15,637 bases of DNA from CALGFI01 sp036374435 (GCA_036374435.1 DASUTU010000096.1:1-15637); one strand, 5' to 3'. Positions 7,274-14,251 are shown, numbered from the stretch's first letter. The notes: a model not told the origin generated them from the letters alone. Numbers and translations are program-made.

Positions 7274-7660
7274 TCAGGTCGTCGCTGGACGCTCCGCCAT
7301 GATCGCGAGATTGTTCCCGTCGGGATCCTGGAAGAAGGCCACCCAGAGTTCGAAGGACTCGGTTCGGTGGACGACGTGTGGCTCGCCTCGGAACGTCACC
7401 CCGCGTACGGAGAGCGCTCGGTGGGCCTCGTCGACATCGTCGACCGCGAAGTACAGGAGCGGGTTGGCGCGGAAGGCCTCGGACTCGGGCACGCCAAGGT
7501 AGAGCCGGACGCCGCCGCAGTCGAAGAACGCCATCGGCTTACCGGTTACCTGGAACAGGAACGGGACGCGGAGCACATCCCGGTAGAACGACACCGCTCG
7601 ATCGATGTCGGCGACGCTGACGTGGATCTGCCCGATCGAACCCAGCCCCTCGAACGCCAT
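7274..7660 (-). CDS. VOC superfamily (glyoxalase/bleomycin-resistance fold) protein
   Basis: This 128-residue protein has two beta-alpha-beta-beta-beta units. The first begins QIHVSVADIDRAVSFYRDVL (residues 11-30, metal-ligand-type H13); the second begins LLYFAVDDVDEAHRAL (68-83) and ends FFQDPDGNNLAIM (109-121). The DPDGN signature is clear, but the Glu that usually follows it by three positions as a metal ligand is Ala here, so a glyoxalase I-type metal site is doubtful. Reaction and substrate cannot be predicted. I start at the ATG at 7660 because GAGGGGG lies 4 nt upstream and the fold begins there; the longer open frame to 7735 adds only an Arg-rich tail. It is divergent from the helicase gene, 68 nt apart, and separated from the MoxR operon by 52 nt. 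Confidence 0.88.
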   Translation of the reverse strand: MAFEGLGSIGQIHVSVADIDRAVSFYRDVLRVPFLFQVTGKPMAFFDCGGVRLYLGVPESEAFRANPLLYFAVDDVDEAHRALSVRGVTFRGEPHVVHRTESFELWVAFFQDPDGNNLAIMAERPATT

Positions 7661-7664
7661 CGGT

Positions 7665-7671
7665 CCCCCTC
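7665..7671 (-). promoter_or_regulatory. Shine-Dalgarno GAGGGGG for the VOC gene
   Basis: The minus-strand GAGGGGG ends 4 nt before the ATG at 7660 and decides against the longer frame that begins at 7735. Confidence 0.5.
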
Positions 7672-7693
7672 GGTCGCGCGATGAGCGACATCT

Positions 7694-7722
7694 TTGCGCA
7701 CGTCGGAGGTCACGGGTAGCGT
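7694..7722 (+). promoter_or_regulatory. Leaderless promoter candidate for the UvrD2-like helicase
   Basis: TAGCGT (7717-7722) is followed by 6 nt and then the GTG start at 7729. TTGCGC (7694-7699) lies 17 nt before the -10. An in-frame TAG at 7717-7719 rules out any earlier start. A GGAGGT at 7705-7710 is 18 nt from the GTG, too far to act as its Shine-Dalgarno. Confidence 0.4.
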
Positions 7723-7728
7723 GCGGAC

Positions 7729-9660
7729 GTGCCAAGTCCGGAGGAGATCCTCGCCCCGCTGAATCCCGAGCAGCGTGCCGCGGCCGAGGCGGTCCGGGGG
7801 CCGGTGGCCGTCATCGCCGGGGCCGGGACCGGCAAGACCACGACCATCACCCATCGGATCGCCGCCCAGATCGCCTCGAGCGCATTCGCCGCATCCTCGA
7901 TCCTGGCCGTCACCTTCACCGAGAAGGCAGCGCGCGAGCTGAAGGAGCGCCTCGCGAGGCTCGGGGCCGAGGGCGTGGTCGCGCGGACGTTCCACGCGGC
8001 CGGACTCGCGCAGCTCTCGCGCCTGTGGCCGGAGCTCGTCGGCGATCCCCTGCCCGAGATCCTGCCCTCGAAGGCGCCGCTGATCGCCTCGCTGGCGAAT
8101 GCGCTCCCACCGCCGCACCGATTCCTTCCGCGCGGCGAGCTGGCCAACGAGATCGAGTGGGCGAAGAACCGTCTGGTGCCTCCCGAACGGTACCTCGCCG
8201 AGGTCGACGACTCGGGCCACGAGCCGCCGATCCCGGCCGAGCTGATGCACCGCGTCTACGACGGGTACGAGCGCCGCAAGCAGCGCGCCTCCCGGATCGA
8301 CTTCGAGGACATGCTGGGGCTGCTCGTGCGACTGCTGGACGAGCGCCCGGAGGCCGCCGAACGCGTTCGCGCCCGGTTCCACGCCTTCACCGTCGACGAG
8401 TACCAGGACGTGAACCCGCTCCAGCACGCGCTGCTCGACCGCTGGCTGGGCGGCCGCGAGGAGCTCTGCGTCGTGGGCGACGACCACCAGACGATCTACT
8501 CGTTCACCGGGGCGACACCGGAGTACCTGCTGTCGTTCCCGGAGCGATATCCCGGCGCCGCCGTGGTCCGGCTCGAGGAGAACTACCGATCCACACCACA
8601 GGTGCTCACGGTGGCGAACGCCCTCGGCGCCCACCTCGGCGGCTTTCACAAACAGCTCCGGTCGACGGTCGGGGACGGCCCCGCCCCGACCGCTCGGTGG
8701 TTGCCGGACGCCGAGGCCGAGGTCCGGTTCGTCGTCGAGGAGATCCGGCGGTTGCACGGCGAGGGCGTCCCCTACGACGAGATGGCGGTCCTGTACCGCA
8801 TCAACGCGCGATCGGAGCCGTTCGAGGAGGCGTTCGCCGCGGCGGCGATCCCCTATCAGGTCCGGGACGGCTCGTTCCTTCGCCGACCGGGACCGCGATC
8901 GGTGATCGCGCGACTCCGGCGATCCTCCCTCGAGGACGTCGTGCTCGCGGTCGAGGAGGCCACGAACGCGGTCGGCTTCGACCCCCACTCCGAGCCCGAC
9001 GACGCCGAGGAGGTCACCCGGCAGGCCGACCTGGCGCGACTCCGGGCGCTCGCCTCCGAGTTCGCTTCCTCGGGATCCGGGGGCGGCGTCTCGACGTTCC
9101 TCGAGGAGCTGGCGAGACGCTTCTCGACCGAACACGCGGGACGGGGAGTGAACCTGCTCACGTTCCACCGGGCCAAGGGGCTCGAGTTCGAGGCGGTGTT
9201 CCTCCCACGGCTGCTCGACCGGGAGCTCCCGTTCAGGTCCGGGCGCGCCGCGGCCGACCCGGACGAGGAGCGACGGCTGCTCTACGTGGGCATCACCCGG
9301 GCCCGGCGCCACCTGTACCTTTCCTGGCCCGCCGAGCAGAAGTCGCAGCCCAGCCCGTTCCTGTCGCTGCTCGGCGTCTCCGGCGGGCGTCCCACTCCGA
9401 GCCCTCGACGGGAGCGCCGCCCGGTCGCGACGGCTGCAGCCGCGGACGGACCCCTGTTCGAGCGGCTCCGGACCTGGCGCGCCGCCCGAGCGCGCGCCGA
9501 CGGCGTCCCCGCCTATGTCGTGTTCAACGACGCCACGTTGCGCGAGATCGCCGACCGTCGGCCCACGGACTGGGCCGACCTCGCCGGCATCTCGGGCGTC
9601 GGTCCGGTGAAGCTCGAGCGGTACGCCGACGAGGTGCTCGGCCTCGTCCGGTCGGCCTGA
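7729..9660 (+). CDS. uvrD2: UvrD/PcrA-family superfamily 1 DNA helicase with HRDC domain (UvrD2-like)
   Basis: This 643-residue 3'-5' DNA helicase of the UvrD/PcrA type would act in DNA repair or replication restart. All core motifs are visible: Q-motif LNPEQ (11-15), Walker A GAGTGKT (31-37), motif Ia VTFTEKAARELKERL, motif II VDEYQD (222-227), motif III GDDHQTIYSFTGA, motif IV LEENYRST (282-289), motif V NLLTFHRAKGLEFE and motif VI RLLYVGITRARR (516-527). Residues 574-640 form an HRDC domain (LFERLRTWRAARA, then LAGISGVGPVKLERY), which marks mycobacterial-type UvrD2. Two differences from that model stand out. The 2B subdomain between motifs IV and V is short, and the tetracysteine motif expected before the HRDC domain is missing; the only Cys is C247. 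The start is GTG, fixed by an in-frame stop at 7717. It appears to be a single-gene transcript. Confidence 0.93.
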   Translation: MPSPEEILAPLNPEQRAAAEAVRGPVAVIAGAGTGKTTTITHRIAAQIASSAFAASSILAVTFTEKAARELKERLARLGAEGVVARTFHAAGLAQLSRLWPELVGDPLPEILPSKAPLIASLANALPPPHRFLPRGELANEIEWAKNRLVPPERYLAEVDDSGHEPPIPAELMHRVYDGYERRKQRASRIDFEDMLGLLVRLLDERPEAAERVRARFHAFTVDEYQDVNPLQHALLDRWLGGREELCVVGDDHQTIYSFTGATPEYLLSFPERYPGAAVVRLEENYRSTPQVLTVANALGAHLGGFHKQLRSTVGDGPAPTARWLPDAEAEVRFVVEEIRRLHGEGVPYDEMAVLYRINARSEPFEEAFAAAAIPYQVRDGSFLRRPGPRSVIARLRRSSLEDVVLAVEEATNAVGFDPHSEPDDAEEVTRQADLARLRALASEFASSGSGGGVSTFLEELARRFSTEHAGRGVNLLTFHRAKGLEFEAVFLPRLLDRELPFRSGRAAADPDEERRLLYVGITRARRHLYLSWPAEQKSQPSPFLSLLGVSGGRPTPSPRRERRPVATAAAADGPLFERLRTWRAARARADGVPAYVVFNDATLREIADRRPTDWADLAGISGVGPVKLERYADEVLGLVRSA

Positions 9661-9690
9661 TCCCTCTCGCCCCGGAGACCTCCGTCCCTC

Positions 9691-9708
9691 GATCGGCCCG
9701 GCCGGATC
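9691..9708 (+). terminator. Possible hairpin after the helicase gene
   Basis: A GC-rich inverted repeat (GATC-GGC paired with GCC-GGATC, one bulged base) lies 31 nt after the helicase stop. It has no T-run, so it is at best a weak or Rho-assisted terminator. The rest of the 114-nt gap holds only the next gene's ribosome site. Confidence 0.25.
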
Positions 9709-9759
9709 CCGCCCAACGACCCTGCCGGAGCGGGGCAGAACGGCGGAGCCTTCAGCTCG

Positions 9760-9766
9760 AGGAGGT
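9760..9766 (+). promoter_or_regulatory. Strong Shine-Dalgarno AGGAGGT for the beta-propeller gene
   Basis: AGGAGGT is 8 nt before the GTG at 9775 and matches the anti-Shine-Dalgarno fully. It is the strongest ribosome site in the window and fixes the start just before a signal peptide. Confidence 0.65.
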
Positions 9767-9774
9767 GGCAGGCG

Positions 9775-11052
9775 GTGTCGCCGTCGATCCGGACTCTTCT
9801 CGCACCCCTGATCGTTCTGGCGCTCCTCGCGCCGTCGTCTCCAATGGCCCAAGCCGGCTGGGTCGATCGTGGAGCCACGGGTCGCCTTGCGATCGCCTGG
9901 CATCGCTCCATCCGGAACGGCCTGAACACCGTGACGGTGGCCCCCGACGGGGCCGTGTACGTCGCGGGTCGGGTTCGTCAGCACGTACGGCCTTGGCACA
10001 CGTGGGCCGTCCTGCGCCGGTACACGCCGTCCGGTGCGGTCTCCTGGACTCGGAGATGGCATCCGCCGAACGCGTGGGCCGAGAGCGTCGACGTCGAGGC
10101 ACTTCCCGACGGCTCGGTCGTATGGGCCGGCGCGATGAATCCCGACAACATGGAAGGAGCCTTGTGGTTCCTCCGGCGCTATGACGCGTTTGGGCGACTC
10201 CTGTGGAGGAGAACCGCGCCGTCGTGGCGGGACGGGGGCGCCACGAGGATCTCCGATCTGGCCGTCGGCGGCGGGATCATCGCCGTGGCCGGGACGGACT
10301 TCGGCTGCTGCGGCGACCCCCATCGCGACGGGTGGGTCCGTGCGTACGGCCCCGACGGCACCTTCCTCTGGACGAATCGGTTCGAGTTCCCGGGCGTGGC
10401 GCCGGCCCTGTTCGACGAGGCCCAATCGGTCGCCGTCGGCGCCCTCGGCCGCGTCTTCGTCGCCGGCTGGGCCAACCTCGAGACGACCCGGTCCGACGCG
10501 GAACGTCTCCCTCGGACCATCGTGGTCCAGAAGCTCGGCCCCACCGGAGGGAACGTGTGGACGTGGACCATGCGAGCGCACGCTGCCTGGGGCCGTGTCG
10601 ATGTTGCCGGTCTCTCGGCGCGTGGAGACGAGCTGATGGTTGCGGCCCGGCTCGGCGAGCAGGTAACACCAACGTATCGCTCGAACGGCCGATCCTGGCT
10701 GGCGCGTCTCTCCTTCGGCGGCGACCTTATCTGGGAGCGAACCTGGGGTGACGATCCCGGGGCGGCCGTCGAGCCGACCGAGATCGCGATCGATCGGAAC
10801 GGGATCGTGTATCTGAGCGGTTCCGCCCGCGATGCCGCGGACGAGCGGATGAAGGCGTTCATCCGCGCGTACAGGCCGACCGGCCGGCTTCTCTGGTTCT
10901 CGACGGCCTCGGGCGGGGACGAGTCCATGGTCGGAGCCCATATCGCAGCATCGAAGAACGGCCTCGTGATCACCGGCACGCTCCTCGCCGGCCGTTGGGA
11001 CGACCGCGAGCGAGGCGGGCACGTCTGGGTGTTCGAGGGCTCCGGCCCCTAG
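9775..11052 (+). CDS. Secreted beta-propeller protein, probably seven-bladed
   Basis: This 425-residue exported protein has a signal peptide: Arg near the N-terminus, hydrophobic LLAPLIVLALLAP (8-20) and a likely cleavage after AQA (27). The rest is a repeated unit of 49-63 residues, roughly 'aV.pdG.VYVAG ... W.lRRY.p.G.l.W'. The terminal Trp of each unit is at W42, W91, W144, W199, W262, W320 and W374. The last unit (385-418) lacks its final strand, which the N-terminal GRLAIAWHRS can supply, so the ring probably closes as a velcro-type seven-bladed propeller like PQQ-type or SBBP repeat proteins. The only cysteines are the adjacent pair C178-C179 in FGCCGDPHRDGW. No catalytic or cofactor site is evident; a binding or scaffolding role outside the membrane is likely. 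Its stop overlaps the stop of the convergent gene at CTAG. Confidence 0.88.
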   Translation: MSPSIRTLLAPLIVLALLAPSSPMAQAGWVDRGATGRLAIAWHRSIRNGLNTVTVAPDGAVYVAGRVRQHVRPWHTWAVLRRYTPSGAVSWTRRWHPPNAWAESVDVEALPDGSVVWAGAMNPDNMEGALWFLRRYDAFGRLLWRRTAPSWRDGGATRISDLAVGGGIIAVAGTDFGCCGDPHRDGWVRAYGPDGTFLWTNRFEFPGVAPALFDEAQSVAVGALGRVFVAGWANLETTRSDAERLPRTIVVQKLGPTGGNVWTWTMRAHAAWGRVDVAGLSARGDELMVAARLGEQVTPTYRSNGRSWLARLSFGGDLIWERTWGDDPGAAVEPTEIAIDRNGIVYLSGSARDAADERMKAFIRAYRPTGRLLWFSTASGGDESMVGAHIAASKNGLVITGTLLAGRWDDRERGGHVWVFEGSGP

Positions 11053-11780
11053 TCGAGGCGTGAGAGCAGCATCGCCCCCGCGATCAGCGGAATGGCGAAC
11101 GAGAGCCACCGGAGCGCGCCCTCGGGCGCCGAACGAAGGGTGGCCGAATCCACGGGCTCGGTGGTCCCGTCGAAATGGACCAGGTCGCCGCGCACCTCCT
11201 TCACGGTTCGGCGGAGCCGGCGAACCGGTGTGGACAGGATCCGCTGGGCCGCGGAGACCGCCGCGCACGCGGTCGCGGCCACGACGGCCTCGGGACGGAC
11301 CTCGGCCGTCTGTGCGAACGCTCCGGTGAGCGCGGGGAACGCGCCCCAGGCGATCGCGAACCAGGCGTCCGAGTGGAACAGACCGCCGAACGGCTCGAGG
11401 TTGTAGGCCAAGACGAGGAACGCCCCCGCCCCGATGAAGACCCAGATCCAGGCGGACACCTCCAACGTCCCGTGGACGCCGAGCGCGATCGCCCCGGCCA
11501 GGCCGATCGCGGCGAGGGCCCACAACACCCCGTCGGGGATCCGGGTTCGGAGCGGCCGCCCGTTGAGCTCGTCGAGCGCGTGAGCCGCGACGCCCATCGC
11601 GAGGAAGAACGCCGCGAGGGTCTCGGCCAGCCAGCCGAGGTGAACCTCGGGGGCCAGCGACGCCCCGATGACGACGTACGACAGGTGCCAGAGCGTGTAC
11701 GGGGGATGGAGCAGCGTCCAGAAGTCGCGCCAACCTCCGGACTCGAGGGCGTAGAAGGCCGGACGGTCGGTGCCGCTCAA
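11049..11780 (-). CDS. Polytopic membrane protein with weak UbiA-prenyltransferase resemblance
   Basis: This 243-residue membrane protein has about six or seven helices (near residues 29-45, 52-68, 84-103, 110-127, 138-155, 165-178 and 224-240). After helix 2 comes AAHALDELNGRPLRTRIP (65-82), which recalls in shape, though not in full, the first Asp-rich motif of UbiA prenyltransferases. LAYNLEPFGGLFHSDAWFAIAWG (124-146) could be the second polar motif. A 40-residue soluble stretch (185-222) precedes the last helix. It follows a UbiE-like methyltransferase by 15 nt, a pairing typical of quinone or lipid pathways, but function remains unproven. The start is TTG at 11780, the only usable start in this frame before helix 1, without a visible Shine-Dalgarno; coupling to the upstream gene is likely. 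A membrane protein unrelated to UbiA is the alternative. Confidence 0.82.
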   Translation of the reverse strand: MSGTDRPAFYALESGGWRDFWTLLHPPYTLWHLSYVVIGASLAPEVHLGWLAETLAAFFLAMGVAAHALDELNGRPLRTRIPDGVLWALAAIGLAGAIALGVHGTLEVSAWIWVFIGAGAFLVLAYNLEPFGGLFHSDAWFAIAWGAFPALTGAFAQTAEVRPEAVVAATACAAVSAAQRILSTPVRRLRRTVKEVRGDLVHFDGTTEPVDSATLRSAPEGALRWLSFAIPLIAGAMLLSRLD

Positions 11781-11795
11781 CGGTCGCCGCGCCGG

Positions 11796-12524
11796 TCAAC
11801 CATCGACGAGCACGTTCTCCTTGACCCCCCAGATGACGACGGCCGCGCCGAGCGACAGCCGCTTCGACCGGATCCGCCGGATGCCGGCCTCCTGCCACAG
11901 GCGCACCTGCTCGGCGAGCGGATACCGGCGGTAGAACTCGGAGATGCTCGGTCCCAGGAACCGGCCGGTGCGGTACCACGCGTTCGACACCGCCCCGCCC
12001 ACCAGCGGCATGACCGCCCGCGTGTAGGCGAACCAGCCGGCGTGAAGCCACGGATCCTGCGGCACATGGAACTCGAGACCGGCCAACACGCCCCCGGGCC
12101 GAAGGACCCGGGCCAGCTCGCCCAGCGTGCCGCCGGGGTCGTCCACGTACCGGAGCAGGTACGTGAACGTCACCGCGTCGAACGCCTGGTCGGCGAAGGG
12201 CAGCGCCTGCGCCTGGCCCATCGACAGGCGCACTCGCTCCTCGAGTCCCTGCGCCCGGACGTCCGCCAGAGCGCGACGGATCATCGCCGGGCTCTGATCC
12301 ACCCCGACCACGCGGAGGTTCTTCCGCGCGAGCTCTCGAGCTACGAGTCCGGTGCCCGTCGCGACGTCGAGCACCCACGACCCCGGGATCGCCGTGACCC
12401 GGGAGACCAGGAACCGACGCCACCGGGGGTCTTGGCCCATCGACAGCACCGCGCCCATCCGGTCGTATTCGGTGGCGATCCCGGCGAACAACGAGCGCGC
12501 GTGGCGGGAGCGTTCGGGGTCCAT
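11796..12524 (-). CDS. UbiE/MenG-like SAM-dependent methyltransferase
   Basis: This 242-residue class I methyltransferase resembles the UbiE/MenG (COQ5) family, which C-methylates quinone precursors. It opens with HARSLFAGIATEYDRMGAVLSMGQDPRWRR (8-37), the family's typical N-terminal helix. Motif I is WVLDVATGTGLVAREL (50-65), followed by VVGVDQSPAMI (72-82), ALPFADQAFDAVTFTYLLRYVDDP (107-130, the UbiE-type post-I region) and LRPGGVLAGLEF (141-152). The longer C-terminal part (WFAYTRAVMPLVGG, then GPSISEFYRRYPLAEQVRLWQEAG) also fits UbiE-type enzymes. I start at the ATG at 12524; the frame is open further upstream only as shadow of the HAD gene. TAGGCT, containing the HAD stop codon, lies 8 nt before the ATG and no Shine-Dalgarno is present. 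It is followed by the UbiA-like membrane protein, so an isoprenoid or quinone-like substrate is possible. Confidence 0.88.
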   Translation of the reverse strand: MDPERSRHARSLFAGIATEYDRMGAVLSMGQDPRWRRFLVSRVTAIPGSWVLDVATGTGLVARELARKNLRVVGVDQSPAMIRRALADVRAQGLEERVRLSMGQAQALPFADQAFDAVTFTYLLRYVDDPGGTLGELARVLRPGGVLAGLEFHVPQDPWLHAGWFAYTRAVMPLVGGAVSNAWYRTGRFLGPSISEFYRRYPLAEQVRLWQEAGIRRIRSKRLSLGAAVVIWGVKENVLVDG

Positions 12525-12532
12525 GGCGAGGG

Positions 12533-12538
12533 AGCCTA
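12533..12538 (-). promoter_or_regulatory. -10-like TAGGCT containing the HAD stop codon
   Basis: The HAD gene stop TAG (12536-12538) is the first half of TAGGCT, which is 8 nt before the UbiE-like ATG at 12524. No -35 match and no Shine-Dalgarno are visible, so if the hexamer works it would drive a leaderless or nearly leaderless message. Confidence 0.3.
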
Positions 12539-13312
12539 CGACGTGGCCAGGAGGTTCGGGAGCCCGAGCGCCGAGTCCAGGATCACGTCGGGCCTGCCGT
12601 CCGCGCGCTCGAGGTCCTCGCGCCGGAACTTGCCCGTGCGCACCAGCACCCCGGTCAGCCCGACGGCCTGCGCGGCGAGCACGTCGTTCTCGACGTCGTC
12701 GCCCACCATGGCCGCCCGTTCGGGCGGCACGCCGATCTGGGACAACGCCGAGGCGAAGTACGCCTTCGCCGGTTTGCCGCACACCGTCGCTCTTCGGCCG
12801 GTGGCCTCCTCGAGCCCAGCCACGTACGCCCCACCGTCGAGTCGCCATCCCTCGTCGGTCCGCCAATACAGGTTCCGGTGCATCGCGACGAGCTCGGCCC
12901 CGTCCATCAACATCCGGAACACGTGGTTGAGCGTCGGATAGTCGAATCCCTCGTACGCGCCGCCGAGAACGATCACGTCGGCCCCGTCCTCGACGATCTC
13001 GACACCCTCGAGATCGTCCCGGGCATCGCCGTCGCACAGGACGAAGGCCCGCGCGTTCGGGTGTTCGTTCCGAAGGTGCGCCGCGGCAGCCACGACCGCG
13101 GTCACGATCTCGTTAGGAGCGACGTCGATGCCGGCCGCCGCCAGGGTCTTCGCCAGATCGTTACGAGTGTGGGTGGTCGTGTTGGTGATGAGGCGGAACG
13201 GAATCTCCTCCCGCCGAAGCATGTCGACGGCCTCGGGGCCTCCGGGGAGCGGTCGCCAAGACGAGACGAGCACCCCGTCGATGTCGAGCAGGATCCCCTC
13301 GAACCGCGGCAT
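12536..13312 (-). CDS. HAD superfamily IIA phosphatase (NagD/HDHD2-like)
   Basis: This 258-residue HAD-IIA hydrolase has all four motifs. Motif I is LLDIDGVLV (8-16) with nucleophile D10 and acid/base D12, motif II is LITNTTT (41-47), motif III is the Lys in CGKPAKAYF (K180), and motif IV is VGDDVENDV (203-211) with D205, D206 and D210. A C2-type cap lies between motifs II and III (about 70-175). The family dephosphorylates small phosphorylated metabolites such as nucleotides or sugars; the substrate cannot be read from sequence. The start at 13312 is 9 nt after the MpaB gene, with TAGACT, which contains the MpaB stop codon, 6 nt before the ATG. Its own TAG stop again overlaps a TAGGCT upstream of the UbiE-like gene. 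Confidence 0.9.
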   Translation of the reverse strand: MPRFEGILLDIDGVLVSSWRPLPGGPEAVDMLRREEIPFRLITNTTTHTRNDLAKTLAAAGIDVAPNEIVTAVVAAAAHLRNEHPNARAFVLCDGDARDDLEGVEIVEDGADVIVLGGAYEGFDYPTLNHVFRMLMDGAELVAMHRNLYWRTDEGWRLDGGAYVAGLEEATGRRATVCGKPAKAYFASALSQIGVPPERAAMVGDDVENDVLAAQAVGLTGVLVRTGKFRREDLERADGRPDVILDSALGLPNLLATS

Positions 13313-13318
13313 GGCCCG

Positions 13319-13324
13319 AGTCTA
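13319..13324 (-). promoter_or_regulatory. -10-like TAGACT containing the MpaB stop codon
   Basis: The MpaB-family stop TAG (13322-13324) is the first half of TAGACT, followed by 6 nt and the HAD ATG at 13312. There is no Shine-Dalgarno. A -35 match at 17 nt is not convincing. Confidence 0.35.
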
Positions 13325-14185
13325 GTCGCGCGTGTTCGGTCTCCGGCCGGGCCGAACGCTCGCCGCCTCGACCGACCGAGCTGTGCGCTCCCGCCGCCAC
13401 TCCTGGTGGGGCGCGATGTACCGGTATCGGGGCGGGATCGCCGGATGGAGCCGGCGGAGCGACGCGAACGCCGCCGACATGACGGCCCGTCGCCGCGGCG
13501 TGAGCCGGACGTCGTACAGCTCGCGCGGGACGGGAGGAAGCGTCCAGAACGCGAGCCGCGACACGCCCAGCAACACGGGCCGCCACTCGGCCTCACGAGG
13601 TGGTTGGCGGAACAACGCCGCCACGCTCCGGGCGGCCTCCTCCACCCGAAGGATGCCCGTGCCTTCGACCTGGCGAAGGTAGGCGCGGAGCTCCGGGACG
13701 GTCGGCGGGATCCGATCCCGCGGAAGCCTGAGCAGTTCGGCCACGAGCATCTGCTCCTCGTGGAATCGCTGGCGTTCCGCGTCGTCGAGCCCGCCGATGG
13801 TGAGCCGCTCGAACAACAGGGCGCTCTCGATCAGGCAAGCGTGCACGTAGAGGAGCAGCTCGGGATCCAGGGCGTCGTAGGGAAGGCCGGTGACCTCGTC
13901 CACCCCGTGCACGCGTTCGTGAACCTCGTTGATGCGTTCGGCGGCGGCCACGGCCTCCGTCCTGCTACCGAAGGTCACCGCGTACGTCAGCTGGAGCGTC
14001 CGCTGGAGCCGTCGCCACGGATCGCGCTCGTAGAACCCCGTGCGCCTGGCGCCGGCGATCACGAGCGGATGCGCCGCCTGCATGAGCACGGCTCGAGCGC
14101 CTCCGAACAACACCGTGACCTCCCGGTGGACGCGCCAGGACAACGAATCCGGACCGAAGAAGCCGAGATCGGGCGCCGAGCTCAT
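13322..14185 (-). CDS. Oxygenase MpaB family (DUF2236) protein
   Basis: This 287-residue all-alpha protein is of the DUF2236/MpaB type, named for a fungal oxygenase that cleaves the farnesyl side chain of a mycophenolic acid precursor; latex-clearing protein Lcp is a relative. Recognisable parts are SLSWRVHREVTVLFGGARAVLMQAAHPLVIAG (14-45, with the conserved H39), RDPWRRLQRTLQLTYAVTFGS (54-74), INEVHERVHG (85-94, with H89 and H93) and LDPELLLYVHACLIESAL (106-123, with H115). These His residues are candidate heme or metal ligands. I start at the ATG at 14185: SLSWRVHREV follows soon after, TACGCT lies 7 nt upstream, and the longer frame to 14284 is Trp/Arg-rich shadow. It is first in the four-gene minus cluster. 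Bacterial substrates are mostly unknown. Confidence 0.88.
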   Translation of the reverse strand: MSSAPDLGFFGPDSLSWRVHREVTVLFGGARAVLMQAAHPLVIAGARRTGFYERDPWRRLQRTLQLTYAVTFGSRTEAVAAAERINEVHERVHGVDEVTGLPYDALDPELLLYVHACLIESALLFERLTIGGLDDAERQRFHEEQMLVAELLRLPRDRIPPTVPELRAYLRQVEGTGILRVEEAARSVAALFRQPPREAEWRPVLLGVSRLAFWTLPPVPRELYDVRLTPRRRAVMSAAFASLRRLHPAIPPRYRYIAPHQEWRRERTARSVEAASVRPGRRPNTRD

Positions 14186-14192
14186 CGCCACG

Positions 14193-14198
14193 AGCGTA
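14193..14198 (-). promoter_or_regulatory. -10-like TACGCT, leaderless promoter candidate for the MpaB-family gene
   Basis: TACGCT on the minus strand is followed by 7 nt and the ATG at 14185, with no Shine-Dalgarno. It lies in the 98-nt divergent gap shared with the DUF5317 gene. Confidence 0.35.
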
Positions 14199-14222
14199 GC
14201 GGCGGGATCCGAAACGACCGAC

Positions 14223-14251
14223 TGGACACGGAGCGGCTCGGGGCGCAAGAT
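14223..14251 (+). promoter_or_regulatory. Candidate promoter for the DUF5317 gene
   Basis: TGGACA (14223-14228, 5 of 6 to TTGACA) is separated by 17 nt from CAAGAT (14246-14251, 3 of 6 to TATAAT). Transcription would start near 14258, about 26 nt before the ATG at 14284. No Shine-Dalgarno is seen before that ATG. Confidence 0.35.

Noticed and set aside
7546..12423. A 1625-codon open frame on the minus strand
   Set aside because: It runs antisense through the helicase and propeller genes and across the UbiA and UbiE-like genes in another frame; its translation is Arg/Gly/Pro-rich with no domain. GC-rich codon bias explains it.
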